Shown piece after piece: positions 3,910 to 10,650 of a stretch of DNA of 10,650 nt. The notes under the pieces are model-generated. The model had not been told where the DNA came from, made no database searches, and saw only the letters and a list, made by a program, of their open reading frames with translations. The stretch comes from Oscillospiraceae bacterium (GTDB lineage: Bacteria > Bacillota > Clostridia > Oscillospirales > UBA929), in assembly GCA_009777685.1 (NCBI GenBank), contig WRLJ01000043.1, positions 1 to 10,650 of the forward strand, read 5' to 3'. The position numbers and the translations under genes were made by a program. Position 1 is the first letter of the stretch, and every line of letters starts with the position of its first letter.

Positions 3910-4902
3910 ATGACGACCGCCAGAGACGAGATTTTCGGACAGCACATGTCCCTGCGCCAAACCTGCGCCTATATGCAGGGCCAATCGGAGGCCATCAAGG
4001 ATTTTTACGGGATTTCCGGCTTTTACAGCGTCACGTTCACCGGCTGCGGCCCCGTCTACGCGCTGTGCGATTCGGCCGAGCTGAGCTTGCGTATGCGCGG
4101 CGGCATGACCGCCATGAGCATGTCCGCGGGCGATCTGATTCTCAACATGCCGCGCTATCTGGATATGCTCAACGGCTCCATGATCCTCGCCGCCTCGCGC
4201 ACCGGCAAGGAAACGGAGCTGGTCTACGCTCTGGAAAAGGCCCACCGCGAGGCCGGCGCGACCATCATCGCCTGCTCCACCGACGAACACACGGAGGTTT
4301 CCCAAATCGCCGACATCCAGCTGGAGCTGCCCTGGGCCAGGGACGAAAGCCCGTATCTGACCCGCAGCATCGGCAGTCTTTATCTGGTCAACCTGTACAA
4401 CCTGGGCCTTCTGTCCGGCGACGTGACGCTGATTGACGAGATCAAGGCCTCCACCGACGGGATAGAGTCCTTTATCAGCAACAACACCGCCGCCATCCAA
4501 AAGGTCGCGGAGGATTCGTCGTGGGAGCGCGTGGTCATCCTCGCCGACGGCGAGCTGCTGGGGCTGGCCCACGCCGGAGCGGAGATCGTGCGCTCCATGG
4601 CCGGCGTCCCCGCGTGGTACTCCAACGTGCTGGACAGCCGCTATGTATTCGGTCCGGCCTTTATCAACGACAAGACCCTCGTCATCGCCGTCGTGTCCCC
4701 CGAGGAGGACGTGCATCAAAACCTGTTCCTGCGCGAGCTGCGCGCCACCGGCGCGAAGATCGTCACCCTCGGCCGGCAGACCGATCAGCCGGCGGGGACG
4801 CTGCTGAACATCGCCCTGCCCCCCGTGCGGAGCATCGCCAACTGGGGGTATAACTTCCTGTTCACCGTGCAGGCGCTGGCTTATTTCCGCGCCGGTATCT
4901 GA
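3910..4902 (+). CDS. Double-SIS-domain sugar-phosphate isomerase/deaminase-like protein
   Basis: The 330-residue product has two sugar-isomerase (SIS) domains. SIS1 is at about 40-165, with TGCGPVY (44-50) and the phosphate-binding ASRTGKETE (95-103). SIS2 is at about 205-325. This fold is seen in the isomerase half of GlmS, in AgaS (galactosamine-6-phosphate deaminase/isomerase) and in FrlB-type deglycases. There is no N-terminal glutaminase domain, so it is not GlmS itself. Cytoplasmic; it probably isomerises or deaminates an aminosugar or ketosamine phosphate. ATG 3910 was chosen because AAGGAGG (3894-3900) lies 9 nt upstream; the in-frame ATG at 3901 touches that site and is too close. 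The gene is divergent from the galactokinase gene, which suggests a shared sugar pathway. Its last 22 bp overlap the end of the convergent glycosyltransferase gene. Confidence 0.8.
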   Translation: MTTARDEIFGQHMSLRQTCAYMQGQSEAIKDFYGISGFYSVTFTGCGPVYALCDSAELSLRMRGGMTAMSMSAGDLILNMPRYLDMLNGSMILAASRTGKETELVYALEKAHREAGATIIACSTDEHTEVSQIADIQLELPWARDESPYLTRSIGSLYLVNLYNLGLLSGDVTLIDEIKASTDGIESFISNNTAAIQKVAEDSSWERVVILADGELLGLAHAGAEIVRSMAGVPAWYSNVLDSRYVFGPAFINDKTLVIAVVSPEEDVHQNLFLRELRATGAKIVTLGRQTDQPAGTLLNIALPPVRSIANWGYNFLFTVQALAYFRAGI

Positions 4903-6278
4903 CCGTTCCCCGTCGTCTTTGCCCGGCGCAGGTCCCAAATCCAAAGCCCCGCGGCGGCGGCCAGCCCGAGCCCCATCACCAGGGCGGGCGCGCCCATGCC
5001 GTAGCGGGCGAACATGAGATACCTCCGGACGATATACGCGTGATACCCCGCGTAAGAGCCGACCCAGACCATCAGCGCGACGGGCCAGCGTTTGGGGCGG
5101 CACAGCACAATCAGGATCACCAGCGCGTCGGCCGTGTAAAAGTACCGGTCGTGCATGTGCGGCAGCAGGTAGGGTATCCCGAGGCACAGCAGAAACGCGA
5201 TATACGTCAGCATCCGGTCGTCCAGCCGTTTCCGGTTGAGCCAGGCGACGGCCCAGACGATCAGCATAAAGCCGAACGCGGCCGCGATACCCGCGTTGGC
5301 GGCGGAGGCCACAGCGGTCTCGTCAATGCCGCGCTGGAGCATCCCGAACACCGATGAGGCGTTCCACTCCAGGCGGTTATTGTATATGACAGCCTGCTGA
5401 TAGTACACTCCGAGCGCGCGGTCGGGCGGCATACCGGCCAGCAGCGCGGGCAGCGTCACCGCCGCCGTCACCGCCGGAAAAATCAGGGCGTGACGGAGCT
5501 TGACCTTTTGGGCCATCAGCAGCACGGCATAGATCGGCAGGAAAAACACCGCCTGCAGCTTAAAGGCGAACGCCAGCGAGGCCATCGCCACGCTCCACGC
5601 GGGCCGTCCCTCCAGCGCCAGCAGCAGCGCGATCAGGCACAGCGCCCCGTAGAGCGAGTCGCATTGCGCCCACCACGCGCTGTTGAGCCAGAACATCGGC
5701 AGAAACCAGAACCCCGCCAGCGCCGCGAGGTACACGGCGGAACGGCGCCTCTCTCCGGTCAGGCGGACCGCCAGACGCGCGCCCGCCAGCGCCAGCGCCG
5801 CGTCCCCGATCACGCTGAGCAGCTTGATCAGCGCCAGATCCCCGGCCGGCAGTTTGGATATCCCGTACAGGAAGTACAGGTACAGCACATTGTAGTTGGC
5901 TCTGTTCTGCTCAAAGCCGCGTATCCCCTCGTCGCGGAATTGCTGGACCCACACCTTCAAAAACCAGTCGTAATCCTGGCTCTCCCCCGGCAGCAGGTAA
6001 ACGCGCAGCGCCATGCCCGCCAGAAGGATGCCCGCGGCGATCAGCATATCCCGCCGCCCGAACCGCAAGCCTTTGGCGGCAAAGTACCACGCGCCCGCCA
6101 GCAGAGCGAGGAACAGGGGCAGGGTTTCCCCGATCCCGTTTCCCGTCGGCGTCCCGGTGTACGCCCGCGCGGCAAACACGGTCAGGCACGCCGCCGCCGC
6201 GCACGCCGCGATCAGCCCAAGGCGGCCCGCCATCGGCGGCTCAGGCGCAATTTTCCGGTCCTGTGATGGATGCTCCAA
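4881..6278 (-). CDS. Multispanning GT-C-type glycosyltransferase (DUF2029/GT87-like)
   Basis: The 465-residue product is an integral membrane protein with about ten to twelve hydrophobic segments spread over its length. Acidic motif QDYDWFLKVW (101-110) after the second or third segment corresponds to the Asp loop of GT-C transferases, which use lipid-linked sugar donors. NSAWWAQCDSLYG (199-211), FAFKLQA (237-243) and PHMHDRYFY (373-381) are typical of bacterial GT39/GT87-like members that decorate cell-wall polymers or lipids. Donor and acceptor cannot be told. The start is TTG 6278, supported by GGGAGG about 8 nt upstream; the next Met is at residue 16. It is divergent from comFB (43 nt apart) and convergent with the SIS gene, overlapping it by 22 bp. 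No clear promoter was found; it would have to lie inside comFB. Confidence 0.75.
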   Translation of the reverse strand: MEHPSQDRKIAPEPPMAGRLGLIAACAAAACLTVFAARAYTGTPTGNGIGETLPLFLALLAGAWYFAAKGLRFGRRDMLIAAGILLAGMALRVYLLPGESQDYDWFLKVWVQQFRDEGIRGFEQNRANYNVLYLYFLYGISKLPAGDLALIKLLSVIGDAALALAGARLAVRLTGERRRSAVYLAALAGFWFLPMFWLNSAWWAQCDSLYGALCLIALLLALEGRPAWSVAMASLAFAFKLQAVFFLPIYAVLLMAQKVKLRHALIFPAVTAAVTLPALLAGMPPDRALGVYYQQAVIYNNRLEWNASSVFGMLQRGIDETAVASAANAGIAAAFGFMLIVWAVAWLNRKRLDDRMLTYIAFLLCLGIPYLLPHMHDRYFYTADALVILIVLCRPKRWPVALMVWVGSYAGYHAYIVRRYLMFARYGMGAPALVMGLGLAAAAGLWIWDLRRAKTTGNGQIPARK

Positions 6279-6321
6279 GGTCTCCGCCTCCCGATATCCA
6301 AGGTAGAAAGGGGTTCTTTTG

Positions 6322-6612
6322 ATGGAAATCCGTTTGAGAAACTATATGGAGGATGTCGTGTCCTACAATCTGGACGCCGTGGTGCGCGCGGCGGGCGGCT
6401 GTACATGTGAAACCTGCCGCATGGACGTGATGGCCATCGCGCTCAACCAGCTGAAGCCCTGCTATGTCGTCACGAAAAAGGGCGAGGTCTACGCGCGCAC
6501 GGGCGAGCTGGCCATGCAAAACGCGGCGGACGTGATCTCGGCCATCACCAAGGGAGCGGAAATCGTGGGCGCGCGCCCGTGCCATCCGGAGGAGGAAGAC
6601 GCGCAGGAATGA
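6322..6612 (+). CDS. comFB: ComFB-family protein
   Basis: The 96-residue product matches the late-competence ComFB family over its whole length. RNYMEDVV (6-13), the cysteine cluster GGCTCETCRMDVMAIALN (25-42) and CYVVTKKGEVY (47-57) are the hallmark segments. Extra cysteines at 47 and 87 may complete a metal site with C27, C29 and C32. In Bacillus subtilis comFB lies in the comF operon, but the family also occurs in species not known to be competent, and cyanobacterial members are reported as cyclic-dinucleotide receptors. Here no comFA or comFC is nearby. ATG 6322 was chosen because AAAGGGG (6307-6313) lies 8 nt upstream. The stop is only 15 nt from the end of the convergent large secreted-protein gene, so there is no room for a separate terminator. 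Confidence 0.85.
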   Translation: MEIRLRNYMEDVVSYNLDAVVRAAGGCTCETCRMDVMAIALNQLKPCYVVTKKGEVYARTGELAMQNAADVISAITKGAEIVGARPCHPEEEDAQE

Positions 6613-6627
6613 CGCAAGCCGATACCG

Positions 6628-9600
6628 TCACCGGACCGTAACGGTAAAGGTGGCTTTTATTTTCAGCCGGTCGGCCGACTGCACCACAATGCGGGCGCGG
6701 CCGGGGGCTACGGCTTTGATCACGCAACGGCCGGCGACCATGCGGACCTCGGCGACCTCCGGATTCTCCGACAGAACCGTGACGCGCCGCTGAGACGTGC
6801 CGGCGGGACCAAAAATCAGCCTTTCACTGGTCGTCCCGCCAACGGCCAGCACGGCGGCGCGGCGCTCAAAGGAGAGCTTGCCGACCGGCTCCACGATCTC
6901 CACCACGCATTCGTCTCCGGCGGCGGACTCATCATACGGCGCGGCGCGGGCAGTCACCCGCACGCGGCCCGGACGGACGGCAGTCAGCCGTCCGTTTTCA
7001 TGGATGACGGCAATGGGGGCTTCCCGGCTGTGCGGGACCGCGTTCCCGCCCGCGTCGGTTATTTCATAGCGGACCGTTTTATGGTTATCGCCCGCGTTCA
7101 CGCGCGCTTTCAGGTTCAGCTTCTTGCCGGGCCGCACCGTACCGCCGGCCCCGGCGCCGAACGACACCCGCTCGGGGTACAGCACCACGCGGACCGTCAG
7201 AGACACGCGCCGCTCTCCGTTGTAATTCAGCGCCGTAATTTTCGTTTTGCCGGGCCTCAGCGCCGTCAGCACAACGCTCCCGCCCAGCGGGTCGCTCCCG
7301 TCGTCGCGCAGGGATACCACGCTCCCGTCGCGCGCCGTCCATTCAAAGGCCAGCAAAGTGGACGCATCCCCCGCGCGCGGGTCGGCGGTCAGCCGCACGC
7401 TGTCCGCGCGGGCCGGGTCCAGCGGGTCGACGCACAGGAGGATGCTCTTGGACGGCTGCCCGCCGGCCAGCATCTGCAAACGGGGCGTTCCCTCCACGGC
7501 TTCCAGCGCGAAGGACTGCTCCCAGACGACCGCGACGACGGGCTGGCCCATCTCATCGGTCCCGTAGTCCTCCTCCTGCCACGCGCGCAGATACGCGCCG
7601 CCGGGCGCGCGGGCCGTGACCCTGAGCCGGTCCCTTCCCGGCTCGGCGGCCACAAAGAAATCATTGCGCAGCGGAGCCCGCTCCTCCGCGCCCTCAAAGG
7701 CCCAGTGTATCTCCTTATCGGCGTACATGCCGGCCGGAACGGCCGTGTAGGAGCCGCCCGTCCTCACGACGCGCGAGGGCTTGCGCGTCACCGTGACGAG
7801 GCACTCCGCCGTGTAGCCGTCCCGCGTGATTACGGTGACGGTCGCCTCGCCCGGCCCGACCGCGTACAGTATCCCGCCGGCCGCGTCGACCATAACCGCC
7901 GCGCCGTTGGAGGAGAGGTAGGAAAAGTCCTGATAGGTCGCGTCAGCCGGTCTTGCCCTGCCGGTCAGCGTATAGGCCGTTCCGAGAGGCATCTCAAGCG
8001 TTCTGCGCGGGAGCGTCACGCCCGTCAGCGGAACCTCCAGAATGGTAATCTCACAGGGGTCGCTGCGCACAAGGCCGTCCTCGCTCGCGGCGTAGACGTA
8101 GCACAGGCCGGGCTGGATCGGGCGCACCTTTCCGTTTTCGTCCACCGTCGCGATCGGCCCGTCCTCCCGATAGGGGCGCGCGGGGTCAAACTCCAGCGGG
8201 TACGGCGTGTAGTCCGCGTCCCGCGCCACATGCCACGTCAGCCCGACCGTCGCGTCGGAGGGCGAAAAGGCGGCCCGCAAAATCTGGGTCTGATTGGTTT
8301 TCATCTCCACCGACTCAAGCTCCAGCACGATCTCCCGGATCTCGATGTGCTTGACCTCGACGAGCATCGTCGCCGAAAGGCGTGTGCCGTCCTCCTTGGT
8401 CACCACGCACCGGATGCTGGAGCGTCCCAGCGCGCGCGCGGTGAAGCGGCCCGTGCGGAGGTCCAGCTCGTCGCGCCCCGCTCCACCGAAGGAGCCGGGG
8501 GGCGGCGTCTCTCCTATAGAATAGGTACCCAGAGAATAAAAGCTGTCCCCGTCCGCCTGCGCGTCCCCGAAGAACCATTCCACCGAGGCCGCGTCGCCGG
8601 CGCTGGACGGCTCATAGACCGGCCCGATCACCGTCGACTGGCCCGGAGCCGTGCGCAGCAGCGGGTAGCTGATCCCGCCCACGCGGTCCGTGGCGTTGCC
8701 GCGCAGACTGATGCCCGTCAGCGGAATATCCGCGCCGGAGCTGACGTGCGCCTTCACGCACACCGCCGCGCGGTTGTTGGAATAGGCGTCCACCCAGGAA
8801 ACGCCGTCGGCGGAAAGATAGGACCGCCCCGCCGCCGCCTGCGCGTCCAGCGACGCGCCCTGCAGCGGGACCGGCGCGGTCTCGTAGGGCGTATCGGCCC
8901 GCACCGCGACCACGAATTTCTCGCCCGGCCGGCCCACGGGCCACGGTTCGGACAGCTCTATCGTGTAGTATCCCGGCAGAGCCGCCGTCCCGGCGGCCGC
9001 GGGCACGCTCCCCGCGGCGGCCTTCAGCACCTCGTCCGCCGTCCCGTCTCCCGCGCGGGCCAGGTATATCTCATAGCGGGTATCCTCTCCGGCCGCGAAG
9101 AACGTCACGGCCCCGACCGTCTCCGCCTCGGAGCCGACGGTGAACACGCCGGCGAAGTAGGCCGTCCGCGAGGAAAAGCCGGCCGTGCCGGACAACCCAA
9201 ACGGGTCGTATTCATAGGTTTTGTCAAAACGCCCGCGTGTCAGCCCCTCAATGGTATAGGCCGCGCCAAAGGCCGTGTCGTAGGTGATATAATAGACCCC
9301 CCCGCGTCCGCCGTCATAGGCGCTGTCGGCCGCGCGGAACGCGCCCCGGCCCGATACGCCGTCTACGGTATACTCGTAATCGTCGTCCCAGCCGGCCAGC
9401 GCGACGCTGTGGTCGGGCATGTTGCCGCCCGTGTAGCGGTACACGGTCTCCCGCCCGTCGCCGTCGTAGTACAGGGACGCGGCGACCGCGCCGTAGGTGT
9501 AGATGTGCTCCTTCAGCCGCGTCAGATACAGCGCGCGCGCCGCGCCGCCAGGGTTTGCGGGCAGGTCGGGAATATAGATGACGCCCGTGGCGCGCAGCTC

Positions 9601-10164
9601 CGGAACCAATCTCTGTGTGTCGCCGAGCGGTCTGGGCGCTTCCGTCTCTCCCGACGCCCGGATTCCCGCGCTGTAGGGGTCCAGGCTGGCGTAGACAGGG
9701 CCGCCGAGGGTCCCGCGCATCAGGTACGCCGCCGCCTGAGAGCGGTTGCCGGCCGCCGTATAGGCGCGCGGGAAGCCGAGGACGTTGGCGGAATCCGACG
9801 ACAGCGCGTACCGCATGTGGTTGGCGGAAAACGGGACGGAGTAGCCCAGCGAAACGCGCGCGGCCTCCTCCAGCGCGGCGCAGGCGGCAAACGCCCACGC
9901 CGTATGGTCCGCGCCCTGCCCCGAGACATTCGGCGCGTTATAAAACGACGGCGGCAGGCTCAGCCCTTGCGTCCCCGTGCCGCGCTGGGTGAAGCGCACC
10001 GCCTCCGCCGTGGTGTCCGGTATCTCAAGGGCCAGCGCGGCGGGCGCGGATACCGGCGCGTACAGCCCTCCCAAAAGCAAAACCGCCAGGCAGCCGGTTA
10101 TGAGCCGCCGCGCCGTGAACGGAAAACGGAATATGGAAAATGGAAAACGATTTCTTTTTGTCAA
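6628..10164 (-). CDS. Secreted pseudo-papain (C1) / lectin-like / Ig-like repeat protein
   Basis: The 1178-residue product starts at TTG 10164, with GGGGAGG about 8 nt upstream, and stops with TGA. A basic n-region and hydrophobic core (about 20-46, ending ...PAALA) form a signal peptide. Residues about 68-300 align with the clostridial C1 peptidase that precedes a lectin-like domain: GQGADHTAWAFA (82-93), FSANHMRYAL, GGPVYASLDPYS, YGAVAASLYYD, DHSVALAGWDDDY (251-263) and GAFRAADSAYDGG. The oxyanion Gln83 and His252 are present, but the nucleophile Cys is Ala89 (codon GCG, 9900-9898), and the usual NSW motif reads DSA, so Asn is Asp280. It is therefore probably not a protease. Residues about 317-474 are the lectin-like domain (YEYDPFG..., AYFAGVFTV, YEIYLAR, GYYTIELSEP, KFVVAVR). 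From about 478 to the end come six or so BIG2-type Ig-like domains (e.g. IATVDENGKVRPIQPG, TLEMPLG, LTALRPGKTKITA, LTAVRPGRVRVTA). No LPXTG, SLH or dockerin module ends the protein, so it may be released or held non-covalently. The function is likely surface binding, an inference. Confidence 0.85.
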   Translation of the reverse strand: MTKRNRFPFSIFRFPFTARRLITGCLAVLLLGGLYAPVSAPAALALEIPDTTAEAVRFTQRGTGTQGLSLPPSFYNAPNVSGQGADHTAWAFAACAALEEAARVSLGYSVPFSANHMRYALSSDSANVLGFPRAYTAAGNRSQAAAYLMRGTLGGPVYASLDPYSAGIRASGETEAPRPLGDTQRLVPELRATGVIYIPDLPANPGGAARALYLTRLKEHIYTYGAVAASLYYDGDGRETVYRYTGGNMPDHSVALAGWDDDYEYTVDGVSGRGAFRAADSAYDGGRGGVYYITYDTAFGAAYTIEGLTRGRFDKTYEYDPFGLSGTAGFSSRTAYFAGVFTVGSEAETVGAVTFFAAGEDTRYEIYLARAGDGTADEVLKAAAGSVPAAAGTAALPGYYTIELSEPWPVGRPGEKFVVAVRADTPYETAPVPLQGASLDAQAAAGRSYLSADGVSWVDAYSNNRAAVCVKAHVSSGADIPLTGISLRGNATDRVGGISYPLLRTAPGQSTVIGPVYEPSSAGDAASVEWFFGDAQADGDSFYSLGTYSIGETPPPGSFGGAGRDELDLRTGRFTARALGRSSIRCVVTKEDGTRLSATMLVEVKHIEIREIVLELESVEMKTNQTQILRAAFSPSDATVGLTWHVARDADYTPYPLEFDPARPYREDGPIATVDENGKVRPIQPGLCYVYAASEDGLVRSDPCEITILEVPLTGVTLPRRTLEMPLGTAYTLTGRARPADATYQDFSYLSSNGAAVMVDAAGGILYAVGPGEATVTVITRDGYTAECLVTVTRKPSRVVRTGGSYTAVPAGMYADKEIHWAFEGAEERAPLRNDFFVAAEPGRDRLRVTARAPGGAYLRAWQEEDYGTDEMGQPVVAVVWEQSFALEAVEGTPRLQMLAGGQPSKSILLCVDPLDPARADSVRLTADPRAGDASTLLAFEWTARDGSVVSLRDDGSDPLGGSVVLTALRPGKTKITALNYNGERRVSLTVRVVLYPERVSFGAGAGGTVRPGKKLNLKARVNAGDNHKTVRYEITDAGGNAVPHSREAPIAVIHENGRLTAVRPGRVRVTARAAPYDESAAGDECVVEIVEPVGKLSFERRAAVLAVGGTTSERLIFGPAGTSQRRVTVLSENPEVAEVRMVAGRCVIKAVAPGRARIVVQSADRLKIKATFTVTVR
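10118..10149. repeat. Short TTTTCCA-type tandem repeat inside the signal-peptide n-region
   Basis: On the minus strand, imperfect 7-bp units (TTTTCCA, TTTTCCA, TATTCCG, TTTTCCG) encode an odd Phe/Pro-rich segment (residues about 7-16, FPFSIFRFPF) before the hydrophobic core of the secreted protein's signal peptide. AT-rich against a GC-rich gene, it looks like an intergenic repeat absorbed into the 5' end of the coding region. A related CAATTTTCCC lies at 10221-10230, over the yebC stop. Confidence 0.65.
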
Positions 10165-10198
10165 TGATCACGCCTCCCCAAAACACCGTCATCCGTTC

Positions 10199-10214
10199 GC
10201 GGGCCGCCGCCCGC
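10199..10214. repeat. Short GC hairpin between yebC and the secreted-protein gene
   Basis: GCGGGC (10199-10204) pairs with GCCCGC (10209-10214) across a CGCC loop. On the minus strand it follows the yebC stop but has no T tract after it, so it is not a convincing terminator. The 55-nt gap would allow read-through into the secreted-protein gene. Confidence 0.45.
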
Positions 10215-10219
10215 CATTC

Positions 10220-10650
10220 TCAATTTTCCCAGTTGTGCCAGACGTTTTGCACGTCGTCGTCGTCGTCCATCGCGTCCAGCAGCCGCTGCATTTTTTTCTG
10301 CCCGTCCTCGTCCGGAATGGCCGTATCGTTATCGGGCACTTGCTCCACCCCGGCCTCCAGAAAGGCGTATCCCTTACTTTCCAGCGCCTCGCGGACGGCG
10401 GAGAACGATTCCGGCTCGGTGTATATCTCAAAGACCTCGTCTCCGGACAGAAAATCCGACGCGCCGGCCTCCAGCGCGGCCTCCAGCAGCGCGTCCTCCT
10501 CCGCGTCCCCGCGCGCCACGACGATCACGCCCTTGGCCTGGAAGGACCACGACACGCACCCCGTTGTGCCCAGATTGCCGCCGAATTTGTCAAAGATATA
10601 CCGCACATTGGCCGCCGTCCGGGTCCGGTTGTCGGTCATCGCCTCGACGA
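10220..10650 (-). CDS. yebC: YebC/PmpR (TACO1) family protein, N-terminus outside window
   Basis: The visible 143 residues are the C-terminal portion of a family of about 240 residues. The frame is open through the window edge (V-E-A before MTDNRTRT). Diagnostic segments are MTDNRTRTAANVRYIFDK, GGNLGTTGCVSWSF, the acidic GASDF..GDEVFEIYT region, VPDNDTAI and an acidic tail of five Asp before the end WHNWEN. The family was described as DNA-binding transcriptional regulators. More recent work links members to translation of difficult (proline-rich) stretches, in line with mitochondrial TACO1. The Met in MTDN is internal and not the start. The gene is on the same strand as, and 55 nt upstream of, the large secreted-protein gene. 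Confidence 0.95.
   Translation of the reverse strand, partial: VEAMTDNRTRTAANVRYIFDKFGGNLGTTGCVSWSFQAKGVIVVARGDAEEDALLEAALEAGASDFLSGDEVFEIYTEPESFSAVREALESKGYAFLEAGVEQVPDNDTAIPDEDGQKKMQRLLDAMDDDDDVQNVWHNWEN

Noticed and set aside
3778..5187. Long minus-strand frame across the SIS gene
   Set aside because: It runs opposite the recognisable SIS protein and into the glycosyltransferase gene in another frame. Its translation is Gly/Arg/His/Asp-rich with no family features.
10090..10095. Lipobox-like ITGC at residues 22-25 of the secreted protein
   Set aside because: The Cys lies at the beginning, not the end, of the hydrophobic core, so it does not fit a lipoprotein signal.
7000..10167. Very long open frame on the plus strand opposite the secreted protein gene
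   Set aside because: The translation is Arg/Gly/Ala-rich with no recognisable domain and no good ribosome binding site. The minus strand encodes clear domains with a signal peptide. It is a by-product of GC-rich codon use.

Overview
The window looks like a chromosomal segment of a GC-rich Clostridia, most likely an uncultured gut-type Oscillospirales/Oscillospiraceae. This is inferred from AGGAGG-type ribosome binding sites before most genes, good sigma-A promoters, a clostridial-style galactokinase (GGNHTDH motif), ComFB, an MscL with a C-terminal zinc ribbon, a papain/lectin-like/Ig-like secreted protein, and many hairpin-forming intergenic repeats. No rRNA, tRNA, CRISPR array, transposase or phage gene was seen.

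Layout. Positions 1-785 (minus) hold the N-terminal part of a secreted CBM9-like protein with an acidic EDGD-repeat linker, behind a textbook promoter (854-882). Positions 993-1240 hold what looks like a small convergent two-RNA locus. A strong plus-strand promoter fires a roughly 95-nt RNA into a GC-rich terminator. From the other side a 27-residue cationic amphipathic peptide (1135-1218, minus) reads toward the same terminator. The plus-strand RNA carries a second copy of the sequence antisense to the peptide's Shine-Dalgarno region. This is the layout of Fst/par type I toxin-antitoxin loci, but I do not recognise the peptide. Positions about 1240-1959 contain no credible gene. They hold a cluster of at least nine hairpin elements belonging to two or more families, in which flanks are conserved while stems differ with matching changes in both arms.

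The metabolic and envelope genes follow: mscL (1960-2361, minus), a galactokinase-family GHMP kinase (2411-3694, minus), a divergent double-SIS sugar-phosphate protein (3910-4902, plus), and a multispanning GT-C-type glycosyltransferase (4881-6278, minus) whose end overlaps the SIS gene by 22 bp. The kinase and SIS protein share a 215-bp intergenic region with a promoter candidate on each strand, which fits a small sugar-use module. comFB (6322-6612, plus) is divergent from the glycosyltransferase.

Positions 6628-10164 (minus) encode a 1178-residue secreted protein: signal peptide, a papain-fold C1 domain, a lectin-like domain, then about six Ig-like (BIG2-type) domains. The C1 domain has lost its catalytic Cys (Ala89) and its catalytic Asn (Asp280) while keeping the Gln and His, so it is probably a pseudo-protease used for binding. 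The window ends inside a YebC/PmpR-family gene (10220-10650, minus).

The two items most worth following up are the small convergent RNA/peptide locus and the pseudo-papain surface protein; the variable-stem hairpin families come next.
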